Assembly: GCA_020073495.1 (NCBI GenBank)
Contig: JAIQFD010000001.1
Span: 434,001 to 498,000 of the forward strand
Direction of reading: 5' to 3'
DNA from: Terriglobia bacterium
Lineage (GTDB): Bacteria; Acidobacteriota; Terriglobia; Terriglobales; Acidobacteriaceae
Length of the DNA stretch: 64,000 nt
In this document: positions 18,310 to 26,578 of the stretch, one piece after another
How positions within the stretch are numbered: the first letter of the stretch is position 1
How the letters are laid out: each line of letters begins with the position of its first letter
Program-made: the position numbers and the translations under genes
The notes under the pieces: generated by a model
What the model was told of the DNA's origin: nothing
Databases searched by the model: none
Seen by the model: only the letters and a program-made list of their open reading frames with translations

Positions 18310-18678
18310 GTGATTTCCCTCATCTACAGCTTCGGGAGACGGAGGCAAGGCCTGCCGATCACGCAAGAATCCGTGATGGAAGCGCTGCGCGAATGTTACG
18401 ACCCCGAGATCCCGGTCAACATCGTAGACCTGGGGCTGATCTACGCGGTGCGCATCGACCCCGTGCCCCCCGAGGCCGGCACCGGCGACACGGTGGAAGT
18501 GGACATGACGCTCACCGCCCCCGGCTGTCCCTCTTCCGGCTATATCAGCCAGCAGGTCAAGCAGCGACTCGAGCAGTTGCCGGGCGTGCGCGCCGCTACC
18601 GTAAACGTCGTGTGGAGTCCGCCCTGGGGACCGGAACGGATCAGCCCGGAAGCCCGGAAGAAGCTGGGCGTCGAATGA
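18310..18678 (+). CDS. DUF59/MIP18-family Fe-S cluster assembly factor
   Basis: 122 residues containing the DUF59 (SufT/PaaD/MIP18) fold: EALRECYDPEIPVNIVDLGL at the start of the domain, then VEVDMTLTAPGCPSSGYI with the conserved Cys, and the C-terminal VVWSPPWGPERISPEARKKL seen in SufT-like proteins. Such proteins help deliver Fe-S clusters to apoproteins. GTG 18310 is the first start, but codons near 18376 (GTGATG) would fit closer to domain onset. It follows the pilin-like gene by about 50 bp, with a GC hairpin between them. Confidence 0.8.
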   Translation: MISLIYSFGRRRQGLPITQESVMEALRECYDPEIPVNIVDLGLIYAVRIDPVPPEAGTGDTVEVDMTLTAPGCPSSGYISQQVKQRLEQLPGVRAATVNVVWSPPWGPERISPEARKKLGVE

Positions 18679-18725
18679 TAGAAGGGGCGGGGAGCCGAGC
18701 GTTCGCCGTCGCGTGAGTCTCGGGT

Positions 18726-18995
18726 TCATACCACGTAGGAAGAATCGATCCGCCGCTGCTGATACTCCGAGAGCCGCTCCAGGAACCCGGACACCAGGTT
18801 CAGGACCTGGGTGGTCTTGTGCACGTACTCGGGCGCGCGCTCCCACACTTGTTCCAGTTTCTCAGCATGCTCCGAAGCCAGCACCGCCAATCCCACCCCG
18901 GCCAGGACGGCGCCGGCCGCGCGCCGCCCGGTCACCGCCATTACCGCTCCCGCGCCCAGCGATCCCAGAACCACTGCCCGCTTCCAATTGCACAT
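18726..18995 (-). CDS. Small membrane-associated hypothetical protein
   Basis: 89 residues. The N-terminal half is Gly/Ala/Val-rich and hydrophobic (residues 8-40, two short glycine-zipper-like segments); the rest is an amphipathic helix ending QQRRIDSSYVV. ATG 18995 is chosen because GGGAGGT lies 7 nt upstream; an ATG at 19010 would place that sequence inside the gene. It converges on the DUF59 gene. No family recognised. Confidence 0.6.
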   Translation of the reverse strand: MCNWKRAVVLGSLGAGAVMAVTGRRAAGAVLAGVGLAVLASEHAEKLEQVWERAPEYVHKTTQVLNLVSGFLERLSEYQQRRIDSSYVV

Positions 18996-19095
18996 CCCTA
19001 GACCTCCCATTGTCCCAACCGGAGCCTCAGGCCACTGATCCCGTTACTTCGCAGCTCACGACCTTGCTTTACATTCTACCGCCGGACAAAAAATG

Positions 19096-19119
19096 AGCGC
19101 AGGGTTTACACCCTGCGCT
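19096..19119 (-). terminator. Rho-independent terminator of the 110-aa secreted protein gene
   Basis: Perfect 10-bp stem AGCGCAGGGT/ACCCTGCGCT with a 4-nt loop, followed on the minus strand by CATTTTTTG. A 16-bp palindrome CGGCCGCTAGCGGCCG (19131-19146) lies just before it. Confidence 0.85.
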
Positions 19120-19148
19120 GGAGGATCGCACGGCCGCTAGCGGCCGCG

Positions 19149-19481
19149 TCATTTCATCGTCTGATCTTTTTCCATGGTGACGCCGGAAACGGTCAGTGTG
19201 TTGTTGTCCATGCTGCCCTTCACCGTGACATGGTGGCCGGCATGGCCCTTGACCGAATCCTGGTTCGCGATGGGATACACCGTCTTGTCTTTGTCGCTGA
19301 CGAAGACGGCCTTCTCCCCGGCGTCGATGCACTTCTGTGTGCAACCGGCTATGAGCTTGGCGCCGCATTTCGAGTCACTGATCCAGCCGGTCCAGCTTCC
19401 GCTCGTCGCCTTGCCGCTGTAGGCGAACGAAAGCATAGAAACCGCGAGGACAAGCGCCAGAACCACAAGCAACTTCTTCAT
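19149..19481 (-). CDS. Secreted DUF5818-like small protein
   Basis: 110 residues starting MKKLLVVLALVLAVSMLSFAYSG (signal peptide; GGAG upstream at good spacing). The mature part has SGSWTGWISDSKCGAK, CTQKCID and a VTVKGSMDNNTLTVSG beta-rich ending with four cysteines in all. This matches a family of small secreted proteins of unknown function that I associate with acidobacteria (DUF5818-like). It could be an envelope stress or metal-binding protein; nothing in the sequence decides this. Strong terminator downstream. Confidence 0.7.
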   Translation of the reverse strand: MKKLLVVLALVLAVSMLSFAYSGKATSGSWTGWISDSKCGAKLIAGCTQKCIDAGEKAVFVSDKDKTVYPIANQDSVKGHAGHHVTVKGSMDNNTLTVSGVTMEKDQTMK

Positions 19482-19802
19482 TTGTACTCTCCTGTTGAGG
19501 ATCTTGGCCATCGCCTCGGGCCCGACGGTTGGGCTGCTGGAACTGGGCTCTGCCGGCGATCCCGGCAACGGCTATCCGATGTACGCGCCGCACCGGCTAC
19601 CGGATTGCCCCCACAGCCGGTCGGTGGCGAGAGAGCCTATCACGACCTGGGGCCAATCCGAAGCCGAAACGGAACCCCCCCTGCAATACAGAGCGGCACA
19701 CCGGCTCCAGAGTTACACCTGTATTGCACCTTCGAGGTTGAGCTAGCTCGGCACAGCCGCCTCCGGCTATGCTTTGCTAGAATAGGGCTGCTTCCTCGGA
19801 GC
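19482..19802. other. Intergenic region upstream of tRNA-Arg
   Basis: About 320 bp without a supported gene. It contains a 10-bp inverted repeat at 19682-19728, several CCGGCTNNCCGG-like repeats, and a TAGAAT that could be the -10 of the tRNA promoter roughly 20 bp before the tRNA. Confidence 0.5.
19682..19728. repeat. 10-bp inverted repeat TGCAATACAG / CTGTATTGCA
   Basis: Perfect arms at 19682-19691 and 19719-19728 separated by 27 bp, in AT-richer sequence than the surroundings, upstream of tRNA-Arg. Could be a hairpin stem or a paired regulator site. Confidence 0.6.
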
Positions 19803-19879
19803 GCGCCCGTAGCTCAGCTGGATAGAGCGATTGCCTCCGGAGCAATAGGTCGGGAGTTCGAATCTCTCCGGGCGCGCCA
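19803..19879 (+). tRNA. tRNA-Arg (anticodon CCG)
   Basis: A 77-nt cloverleaf: acceptor GCGCCCG/CGGGCGC, D-arm GCTCAGCTGGATAGAGC, anticodon stem ATTGC/GCAAT around loop CTCCGGA (anticodon CCG, decoding CGG), T-arm GGAGTTCGAATCTCT-type with TTCGAAT, and an encoded CCA end. A small CCGGC/GCCGG hairpin follows at about 19924. Confidence 0.96.
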
Positions 19880-20073
19880 TTTTTCCTTTAGCGGCTTATT
19901 CACTTGCAGAGATTCCGTGCGCTCCGGCAACGCCGGTGTTTCTGCGCTGTGCCCGATCTTTCGCCCACTTAGCCGCGAAAGCGCACACAGTACTGCCTCC
20001 TCGGAAGGGTGGGCGTCCAGACATCGCCCTAGATTACTCTGCCTTCCTTCCCGATCCTCCAGGCGGCCGAAAC

Positions 20074-21798
20074 TCAGCGACCGTTCGCGGCATCGCTCTT
20101 CGGGTTTGGTTCCGTATTGCGCCAGCAGTCGTAAAGGTACTCCCAGCGCTGTTCGCGACCGTCCTTGCTGCGGACGACCGCGGAGCGTTTCAACGGATCG
20201 GTGTAGTGGATGGTGAATTCGCCGGCGGACGCCCCACCGCGAGCCAGCCAGCGGCGCGCTTCTTCGTCCGAGTGGAGCTCCGCGGTGGACGGCTCGACGC
20301 GATCCAATTGCTCCCGCAGGCAAGCCTCGGTGGCCTGGCAGCACGCCGCGGCCCGCGATGGGTGGGACCGCATCCGACCCTGGAAAAACTTGACCCGCCC
20401 CTTGAGCATGTCAGCCTGGTCCTGCGGCGCCGGCAAGCTGCTCCAATACTCCAGCAGCGGCAGCGCGTCCGGGTCATGCAGGCTGGCGATGATCCACCAG
20501 TTCTTGTTGCGCTGGGGATGAGCGTTGAAGATCCTGAGCAGGCGCCGCGTGTCGTCGCCGGAGACCAGCCCGGCCAGGTTGTACAGCATGTGGTTCGAGA
20601 CCCACGCGTCCCTGGGCCGCGCGCCGGACTCGAGCCAGCTCAACAGATCGTTGACGTCTTCCCGGCTCATGCCGGGCTTGGACGGATGTCCGCCGCTTTC
20701 CGGGAATTCCATCAGCACCAGCACGTTCACCGGCAGCCAGATGTCCCAGAGGTCGCGGTACACATGGTCCTGCCGCGTCTGCAGGTTGCCGTTGAGCAGC
20801 TCCCATTGCACGTACTGGGCCGGCTCGCTCTTGAGAAGCTCGAGAGCGGCGGGCGCAAACTTCCGGCCCCAGCGTCCCCAGGCGTTGATCATCACCTGGT
20901 GGCGCTCCCAGGCGTTTTTGGTCTGCCGCGCAAGGTGCGTCCAGTAGCTCACGGTCGCCCGCGTCCGCAGGCCGATCGCTTTCAGCGCGATCACGTGTTC
21001 CATCATCTCGCACGTGGGCGAGATCTTGCGCAGGATCGCCTGGAGCGCATCCAGTTCCGCCTCTTCCTTATTAGGGTCCGGATTGCGGCTGAAGAATCCG
21101 AGCCAGTAGGAGGCCATCGCGGTGCGCTGGTCGCACCCGCTCTCCACGATCTGGCGCAGGTGCTCGCGCGTCCGCTGCGGCGGAGGCACCATGCTCCACC
21201 GGTCGTGAAGCTCGAAGAGCACGGGATAGTCTTCGTCGGCCAGCGCGGTCTGGGCCAGGTTGCTCTCCTGCCCGCGTTCTGCGTACCTCTGGATCAGCCC
21301 GATGGCGCGCGGCGTGCCGATATTGCGCAGCGCCGACAGTACGACGGCTTGCTTGTACTTGCTTCCCGTCAGCAGGTGCTTTTCCAGCAGGTCGGTAACG
21401 CGCTCCTGGTTCCCGCTCATGACCATGGCGTAGACCATGGTGAGCACCGTCTCCTTGCCGCGGAAATCGGGCAGTCCGGGAGGCGGCGGGAACGCGTTGC
21501 TGTCGGGGGCCAGGTTGTTCAGCGCGCTGTCGAACAGTTCCTCGTACGGGACCAGCCGCGCTTCGTCCTGCTGGAGCACCAGCAGAGCGGAGCGGGCCAG
21601 GATCGCAGTGCTGTACTGGGCGTTGGAGTCTTCCGCAAGCCTCTTGATCTCAGGAACCCCGATCCCTTGCGGAGCGCCGATTTGCACAGTGCGCAGCAGG
21701 CGTTGCTGCACCGTCTGGCGCTGCGGAACTGCGTAAAGCGCGCACGAGAGGGACGGAATGACGGTGAGAAGGAACCATACATGGCGGGAGCGCACCAT
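20074..21798 (-). CDS. Secreted/periplasmic protein of unknown function, helical-repeat-like
   Basis: 574 residues with a hydrophobic signal-like N-terminus (MVRSRHVWFLLTVIPSLSCALYA). The body is rich in paired amphipathic helices such as RLLRTVQIGAPQGIGVPEIK and KQAVVLSALRNIGTPRAIGL, reminiscent of HEAT-like repeats. It has many Trp residues and no recognised catalytic motif. ATG 21798 is chosen because the upstream TTG at 21813 overlaps the previous gene's stop. It follows the 282-residue secreted protein by 11 bp, so the two form a pair of unknown function. It converges on tRNA-Arg. Confidence 0.65.
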   Translation of the reverse strand: MVRSRHVWFLLTVIPSLSCALYAVPQRQTVQQRLLRTVQIGAPQGIGVPEIKRLAEDSNAQYSTAILARSALLVLQQDEARLVPYEELFDSALNNLAPDSNAFPPPPGLPDFRGKETVLTMVYAMVMSGNQERVTDLLEKHLLTGSKYKQAVVLSALRNIGTPRAIGLIQRYAERGQESNLAQTALADEDYPVLFELHDRWSMVPPPQRTREHLRQIVESGCDQRTAMASYWLGFFSRNPDPNKEEAELDALQAILRKISPTCEMMEHVIALKAIGLRTRATVSYWTHLARQTKNAWERHQVMINAWGRWGRKFAPAALELLKSEPAQYVQWELLNGNLQTRQDHVYRDLWDIWLPVNVLVLMEFPESGGHPSKPGMSREDVNDLLSWLESGARPRDAWVSNHMLYNLAGLVSGDDTRRLLRIFNAHPQRNKNWWIIASLHDPDALPLLEYWSSLPAPQDQADMLKGRVKFFQGRMRSHPSRAAACCQATEACLREQLDRVEPSTAELHSDEEARRWLARGGASAGEFTIHYTDPLKRSAVVRSKDGREQRWEYLYDCWRNTEPNPKSDAANGR

Positions 21799-21809
21799 AC
21801 CGCCTGCCG

Positions 21810-22658
21810 TCAAGGCTTCTCTTCCGCTGCGCGGGAGTAAGTCAGGACGATGCCGCCGTCGAGGTGCATCGGGAGATTCCCTAGCAGGTCCGGCGGCTCG
21901 ACGAAATGCGGGTTGCGCCCGTAATCGATCCGCCAGCGGTTGGCGCCGTCATTCGGTATCAGCACGGTCTCGGCCGAGCGCACGTTGAAGGTCTGCAATT
22001 GCAGTTCCGGCGGGGGCTGGTCCGTGGTGCAGAGCTCTTTCCCGGGCGACACTGCGCACCACTGCTTCCAGGCGTTCACGGTGCAAGCGTGCTGCAAGTC
22101 CCGGACTTTCGTTTCCAAATCCGCTACGCGGAATCGGACTACGACCTCGCGGCGCGAGTTGTTGGCGTTCAACACGTTGTCGCCAAATCGGTCCAGCCCG
22201 AGTTCGATCATCCGTTGCAGATGGGTGTCCATCGGGGCATCGGCGGGGAATTCTGCCTGCAACCGCTGTATCACCTCATAGGGTTGTTCGCTTATGGTTC
22301 TGTTCGGCGGGGGACTCTTCAATGTTCGGATGCGCTCGAATAACAGCAAATGGCCGTGGTTCGATTCCACGTAGTTGCGGATCAGGTCGAGCTGTTTGTC
22401 GAGTTGCTGCGCGACCTCGACGGGCTTCAGTCCTTCCGCTGCGACCCCTCCCACGACGACCGCCGTCGTGGGCTGCACCCCGGACGAGCACGTCCCGGTG
22501 AGTTCGAAGTACATCGGCCCGCCGTAGACGCGCGGGCGGGGCGACGTGGGCGAGGGTAACCCTATGACCCCGCCACTCGGCACGCGCACCTCTTGCGCCT
22601 GTGCGCCCATGGCCGCGCAAACCGCTATCAACGTGGCTATTCTTAACAGAGATCTCAA
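21810..22658 (-). CDS. Secreted protein of unknown function (weak SIMPL-like pattern)
   Basis: 282 residues with a signal peptide (MRSLLRIATLIAVCAAMGAQAQ). The segment TTAVVVGGVAAEGLKPVEVAQQ, followed by a later REVVVRFRVADLETKVRDL, gives an alternating strand/helix pattern faintly like SIMPL (DUF541) proteins, but the match is not diagnostic. Four cysteines occur in residues 190-215. Together with the 574-residue gene downstream it forms a two-gene unit divergent from the TPR-CHAT gene, so all may share the 290-bp control region 22659-22950. Confidence 0.6.
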   Translation of the reverse strand: MRSLLRIATLIAVCAAMGAQAQEVRVPSGGVIGLPSPTSPRPRVYGGPMYFELTGTCSSGVQPTTAVVVGGVAAEGLKPVEVAQQLDKQLDLIRNYVESNHGHLLLFERIRTLKSPPPNRTISEQPYEVIQRLQAEFPADAPMDTHLQRMIELGLDRFGDNVLNANNSRREVVVRFRVADLETKVRDLQHACTVNAWKQWCAVSPGKELCTTDQPPPELQLQTFNVRSAETVLIPNDGANRWRIDYGRNPHFVEPPDLLGNLPMHLDGGIVLTYSRAAEEKP

Positions 22659-22950
22659 GCTGTCAGTCTCTTACGTCTGTGGGGCGGCTGTGTCAACCGA
22701 TCGGCGGCTCCAGGCTCGACAGCTTTCGCGGGTCAAGTGGTGAGACGGGCTGATTCCGACATCCAGCGATTGCTGTGTGCTGCGCATTGCTTCCAGCTAG
22801 GAGGCGAGCACGGGGCAACGGACCAGCGACGCGCAGTGGTATCCTAAGGGTCTGCACGGCCCTCGGCGAAGCGCGTTCTTCACCGCAATCGTCCTGGCGC
22901 ACGGAGTCAGGCGCATGCTGCCGCCATACTGATCTGGAGGGGAGCTGGCA

Positions 22951-25900
22951 ATGTTTCGGCGCCTGGTGTTGACCGCCGCCCTTGCAGTGATCCTCAACGC
23001 TGCGCAACCCGCGCTTGCCGGCCAGAGCAGTACAGCGCCAGCCCCAGGACAGGACCGCCGCGCCACTGCAGACCAGGCTTACGCGGAAGCGATGCGGTTG
23101 TACGCGCAGAAGACCCCGGAATCGATCCGCCAAGCCGTCGCGAAGGGTGAGGAAGCGCTCGCGCTGTACCGGGAGCTGGGAGACCGCGTTAAGGAAGCTG
23201 AATTGCATGTGGGCCTCGGTTCCACCTATCTCACCCTCGGAGACAAAGCGAGCGCAGCCGAACACCTGCGCCAGGCATTGGCCTTGGTCCGCAGCATCGG
23301 CAATCGTACCGATGAAGCCAGCGTCCTCCTGATGCTGGGCAGCGCCTACGAATCCTCACTGGAATCGAAGCCGGCGGTGGACACCTACCAGCAGGCGTTG
23401 GCGCTCTGTCGCACCTTGGCCAACATCCAGTGCGAAGCTTCGACGCTGATGGGGCTCGGCCGTGTCTCGGTCGCCGGCGGCGACAAGCAGAAGGCATCGG
23501 AGTACTTCGGGCAGGCGCTTCCCCTGTGGCGCGCACTCGGCGACCGCGCGAAACAAGCGTCCACCCTCTACCTGCTGGGGATCCTGAACGATCTGCTGAA
23601 TCAGAAGCAGGCTGCCATCGGTCACTATCTGCAGGCGCTGCCTTTGTACCGCGGTCTCGGCGATCAACCATGGGAGGCCCGCACGCTATTCAACCTGGCG
23701 GAAGCGTATGCGGCACTGGGGGACGACACGAAGGCCCGCGAATACTACGGACAGGCCATCCCCGCCCTTCACGCCGCCGGAGATCAGCCCAAGGAGGCCA
23801 CGGCCCTGGTCGGCCGGGGCATACTTTACGAAGCTGGGGGCGAGTATGCGCAATCACTCGCCGACCTGAAGGCCGCGCTGGCTGTGTTTCGCGCGCTCGG
23901 TGACCGCCTCATGGAGGCGACGGTGCTGCTTCGTCTTGGCATCGTCCATTTCGAGGCAGGAGAGCAGGAGAAGTCGTTGGACTTCGATCAGCAGGCGCTG
24001 GCGCTGGCTCGGACGTTGCACGAACCCGGGCTCGAAACTGCCGCGCTGGTCGGGATCAGCAGCGTCTATGGTGCTTTGGGTGACGACCGCCGGGCCTTGA
24101 GCTATTCCGACCAGGCGTTCAAGCTGATGCCGTCCGCCGACAGCGGGCAGGCGGATCCCGAGGCTCTCTATCGTCTCGGGGTCACTTACCAGTCTCTGGG
24201 GCGGAACGACAGGGCGCTCGAGTGTTTCACCCGTGAGGTTCCACTCCATCGCGCCAAAGGCGATCGCATGGGAGAGGCTCGCGCACTCTACGCACTGGCG
24301 GGAGTTTACGACGTGCAGGGACAGACCCAGCAGGCGCTCAGTCTCTACCAGCAAGTCCTGGAGATCCGGCAAGCGGTCGGCGACCGCCGCTCGAACGCAC
24401 AGGCGCTGAACGCCGTGGGCAATGCCTATGCTGGACTGCAGCAGCCCGAGACCGCCCTTGGCTACTATCGGCAGGCCCTGGAGCTTCGCCGTGCAGTGCA
24501 CGATCCTGTCGGAGAGTCGCAAACGCTGTTCTGGATGGCGAAGGCCGAACGAGACCTGGCCGAGCTGGCGCCGGCTCGCGATCACATCGAGGCTTCGCTG
24601 GCGATCGTCGAGTCGCAGCGGGCGCGGATTGCCAGCCGCGAACTGCGCACTTCGTACTTCGCGACCGCACAGCAAGCCTACGAGCTGTACATCGATCTGC
24701 TGATGCAGTTGCACCGGCAGCATCCAGAAAAGGGATATGACGCCCAGGCGCTGGAAGCGCATGAGCGGGCAAAAGCGCGGGGCCTGCTGGACCTTCTCAG
24801 CGAGGCTGGAGTCGACCTTCGCCAGGGAGTTGCGCCCGAGTTGCTGCAGCGCGGGCGTCAACTCAGTCAGCTCCTGGAGGAAAAGCAGAGCGCGGAGATC
24901 CGGCTGCTGAGCAGCGGCGACGCTGGCGAGCAGGCGCAGCAACTTCAGCAGGAGCTGGAAGCGCTCCGCACCGAGTACCAGCAGGTGGAAGCAAAGATCC
25001 GCGCGAACAGCCCTCGTTACGCTGCACTCACCCAGTCCCGGCCGGTGGATCTCGCGACCATCCAGAAAGAAGTGCTGGATGCCGACACGTTGCTCCTGGA
25101 GTATGCGCTGGGCAGCCAACGCAGCTACTTGTGGGCCGTGACGCCGTCGGGGTTGGCCAGCTTTGAGCTACCCGCGCGCGGCGAGATCGAAACCCTGTCG
25201 GTGCGTCTGTATCGAACCATCGTCGGCCGGCGCCCATCCGCTGCCGACGACCATCAGAGGATCGCCTCCTCGCTGAGCCGGATGGTCCTGGGGCCGGTGC
25301 AAAGCCAGCTTGGGACCAAGCGCCTCCTGATCGCGAGCGACGGCGCTTTGCAGGTTGTGCCGTTTGCAGCGCTGCCGCCGCCGGGCTGGGACCCCGGCGC
25401 GTCAGCACCGTATGAACCATTGATCGTCGCGCACGAGATCGTCAATGTTCCCTCTGCCTCGACTCTGGCTTTCCTGCGAAGAGGCGTGGGCGGCCGCCAT
25501 CCGGCCCCCAAGAAACTCGCGGTGCTGGCCGATCCAGTGTTCGAGCGCGAGGATGACCGCATCGCAGCGAACTCCTCGAGCGGGGAAACCGTGAGGCAAG
25601 CCGCACCGCTCCGTTCGCCGGAGGACCGTGTCCCCCCGGCCGCCGCCACGCGAGACGTGGCGACCGGGATTTCGCGAGGAATCGGCCTGGAACGGCTTCC
25701 CTTCACCCGCAAAGAGGCGGAGGCCATCCTCCGCCTGGCGCCACCGCAATCGCGGTTCGCTGCGCTCGATTTCGCTGCCAACAGATCGGCTGCGACCTCT
25801 CCTGAACTGGGGCAGTACCAGATCATTCACTTCGCGACGCACGGCGTCGTGAATGACGCGCATCCGGAGTTATCAGGTGTGGTTTTGTCGCTCTTCGACA

Positions 25901-26268
25901 AGAATGGCAACCCGGAGGACGGATTCCTCCGGCTGAACGATCTCTTCAATCTGAAGCTGAACGCCGGTCTGGTTGTGCTCAGTGCCTGCGAAACCGGCTT
26001 GGGCAAGGAAGTGCGAGGCGAAGGGTTGATCGGCCTGGCGCGAGGTTTCATGTACGCCGGAGCGCCACGCGTGGTGGTGAGCTTCTGGAGCATCAATGAC
26101 CAGGCTGCCGCGGAGGAGATGCGGCGTTTCTACGAGGGAATGCTGGGCAGCCGGCGCTTGCGGCCGGCGGCCGCCTTACGGCAGGCCCAGATCGAGATGT
26201 GGAAGCAGGAAACGTGGCGTGATCCATTCTTCTGGGCTGCGTTCGTTCTGCAAGGCGAGTGGAGGTAA
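22951..26268 (+). CDS. Secreted TPR-CHAT caspase-like protein (CHAT-1)
   Basis: 1105 residues. A signal peptide (MFRRLVLTAALAVILNAAQPALAG) is followed by a long array of ~40-residue TPRs (about 60-560) with recurrent LGDxxxA and ALALxRxLGD units. A coiled-coil-rich linker lies at 560-700. A C-terminal CHAT (HET-F-associated/caspase-HetF) domain spans about 700-1105. The peptidase dyad is intact: His964 in HFATHG and Cys1013 in LSACETG. It continues to the usual RGFMYAGAPRVVVSFWSIND and DPFFWAAFVLQGEW ending. GGAGG precedes ATG 22951. A signal peptide predicts action in the periplasm. A fragment of a DUF928-like gene lies 40 bp downstream on the opposite strand. Confidence 0.92.
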   Translation: MFRRLVLTAALAVILNAAQPALAGQSSTAPAPGQDRRATADQAYAEAMRLYAQKTPESIRQAVAKGEEALALYRELGDRVKEAELHVGLGSTYLTLGDKASAAEHLRQALALVRSIGNRTDEASVLLMLGSAYESSLESKPAVDTYQQALALCRTLANIQCEASTLMGLGRVSVAGGDKQKASEYFGQALPLWRALGDRAKQASTLYLLGILNDLLNQKQAAIGHYLQALPLYRGLGDQPWEARTLFNLAEAYAALGDDTKAREYYGQAIPALHAAGDQPKEATALVGRGILYEAGGEYAQSLADLKAALAVFRALGDRLMEATVLLRLGIVHFEAGEQEKSLDFDQQALALARTLHEPGLETAALVGISSVYGALGDDRRALSYSDQAFKLMPSADSGQADPEALYRLGVTYQSLGRNDRALECFTREVPLHRAKGDRMGEARALYALAGVYDVQGQTQQALSLYQQVLEIRQAVGDRRSNAQALNAVGNAYAGLQQPETALGYYRQALELRRAVHDPVGESQTLFWMAKAERDLAELAPARDHIEASLAIVESQRARIASRELRTSYFATAQQAYELYIDLLMQLHRQHPEKGYDAQALEAHERAKARGLLDLLSEAGVDLRQGVAPELLQRGRQLSQLLEEKQSAEIRLLSSGDAGEQAQQLQQELEALRTEYQQVEAKIRANSPRYAALTQSRPVDLATIQKEVLDADTLLLEYALGSQRSYLWAVTPSGLASFELPARGEIETLSVRLYRTIVGRRPSAADDHQRIASSLSRMVLGPVQSQLGTKRLLIASDGALQVVPFAALPPPGWDPGASAPYEPLIVAHEIVNVPSASTLAFLRRGVGGRHPAPKKLAVLADPVFEREDDRIAANSSSGETVRQAAPLRSPEDRVPPAAATRDVATGISRGIGLERLPFTRKEAEAILRLAPPQSRFAALDFAANRSAATSPELGQYQIIHFATHGVVNDAHPELSGVVLSLFDKNGNPEDGFLRLNDLFNLKLNAGLVVLSACETGLGKEVRGEGLIGLARGFMYAGAPRVVVSFWSINDQAAAEEMRRFYEGMLGSRRLRPAAALRQAQIEMWKQETWRDPFFWAAFVLQGEWR

Positions 26269-26578
26269 GTTTGGAGAATCTTGCTGCGTCCTCCGCTCGG
26301 CCACCGCTCACCGGTTGGAAATCGCGGCCTGCAGTTCGTCGGCACGAACGAAGTCCTGATCGGCCAGCGCCTGCGTGACTTCTAACTGCACGTAGATGGC
26401 GCCTCACTCATACGGTTTGGCGGCGGCCTCACGTCTACTGGCTCGTTCTGGCGACCGTCATAGGCTGCGGCTCGGCTTGCGCGCAGAAATGTATTTGCCC
26501 CGGCATTGGGCATGTAGCAAAATGCGCCAGCAGAGCCGGCCGTTACGTGTCGATCGTTCCTCGCTGCGAGCATGAGTC
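26269..26578. other. Gap between the two CHAT genes
   Basis: About 310 bp. The first half contains the DUF928-like gene remnant on the minus strand. From 26425 to 26578 there is no supported gene and no obvious promoter. A frame with a lipoprotein-like stretch (VIGCGSACAQKCIC) lacks a start codon. Confidence 0.5.
26308..26421 (-). pseudogene. Truncated copy of the DUF928-like/TPR gene (C-terminal remnant)
   Basis: The minus strand encodes a peptide (GAIYVQLEVTQALADQDFV, then RADELQ and a TGA at 26308) that matches the C-terminus of the intact gene at 31679 (GMIYAQFEVTQAPADQDFA, then RAEELR). Upstream of this the frame reads KPYE then hits an internal TGA where the intact gene has KLYEQRG. 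No start or upstream domain remains, so this is a decayed duplicate. Confidence 0.8.

Noticed and set aside
19936-21840. 634-codon plus-strand frame opposite the 574-residue secreted protein
   Set aside because: No start context or domain; the minus-strand product has a signal peptide and better codon pattern.
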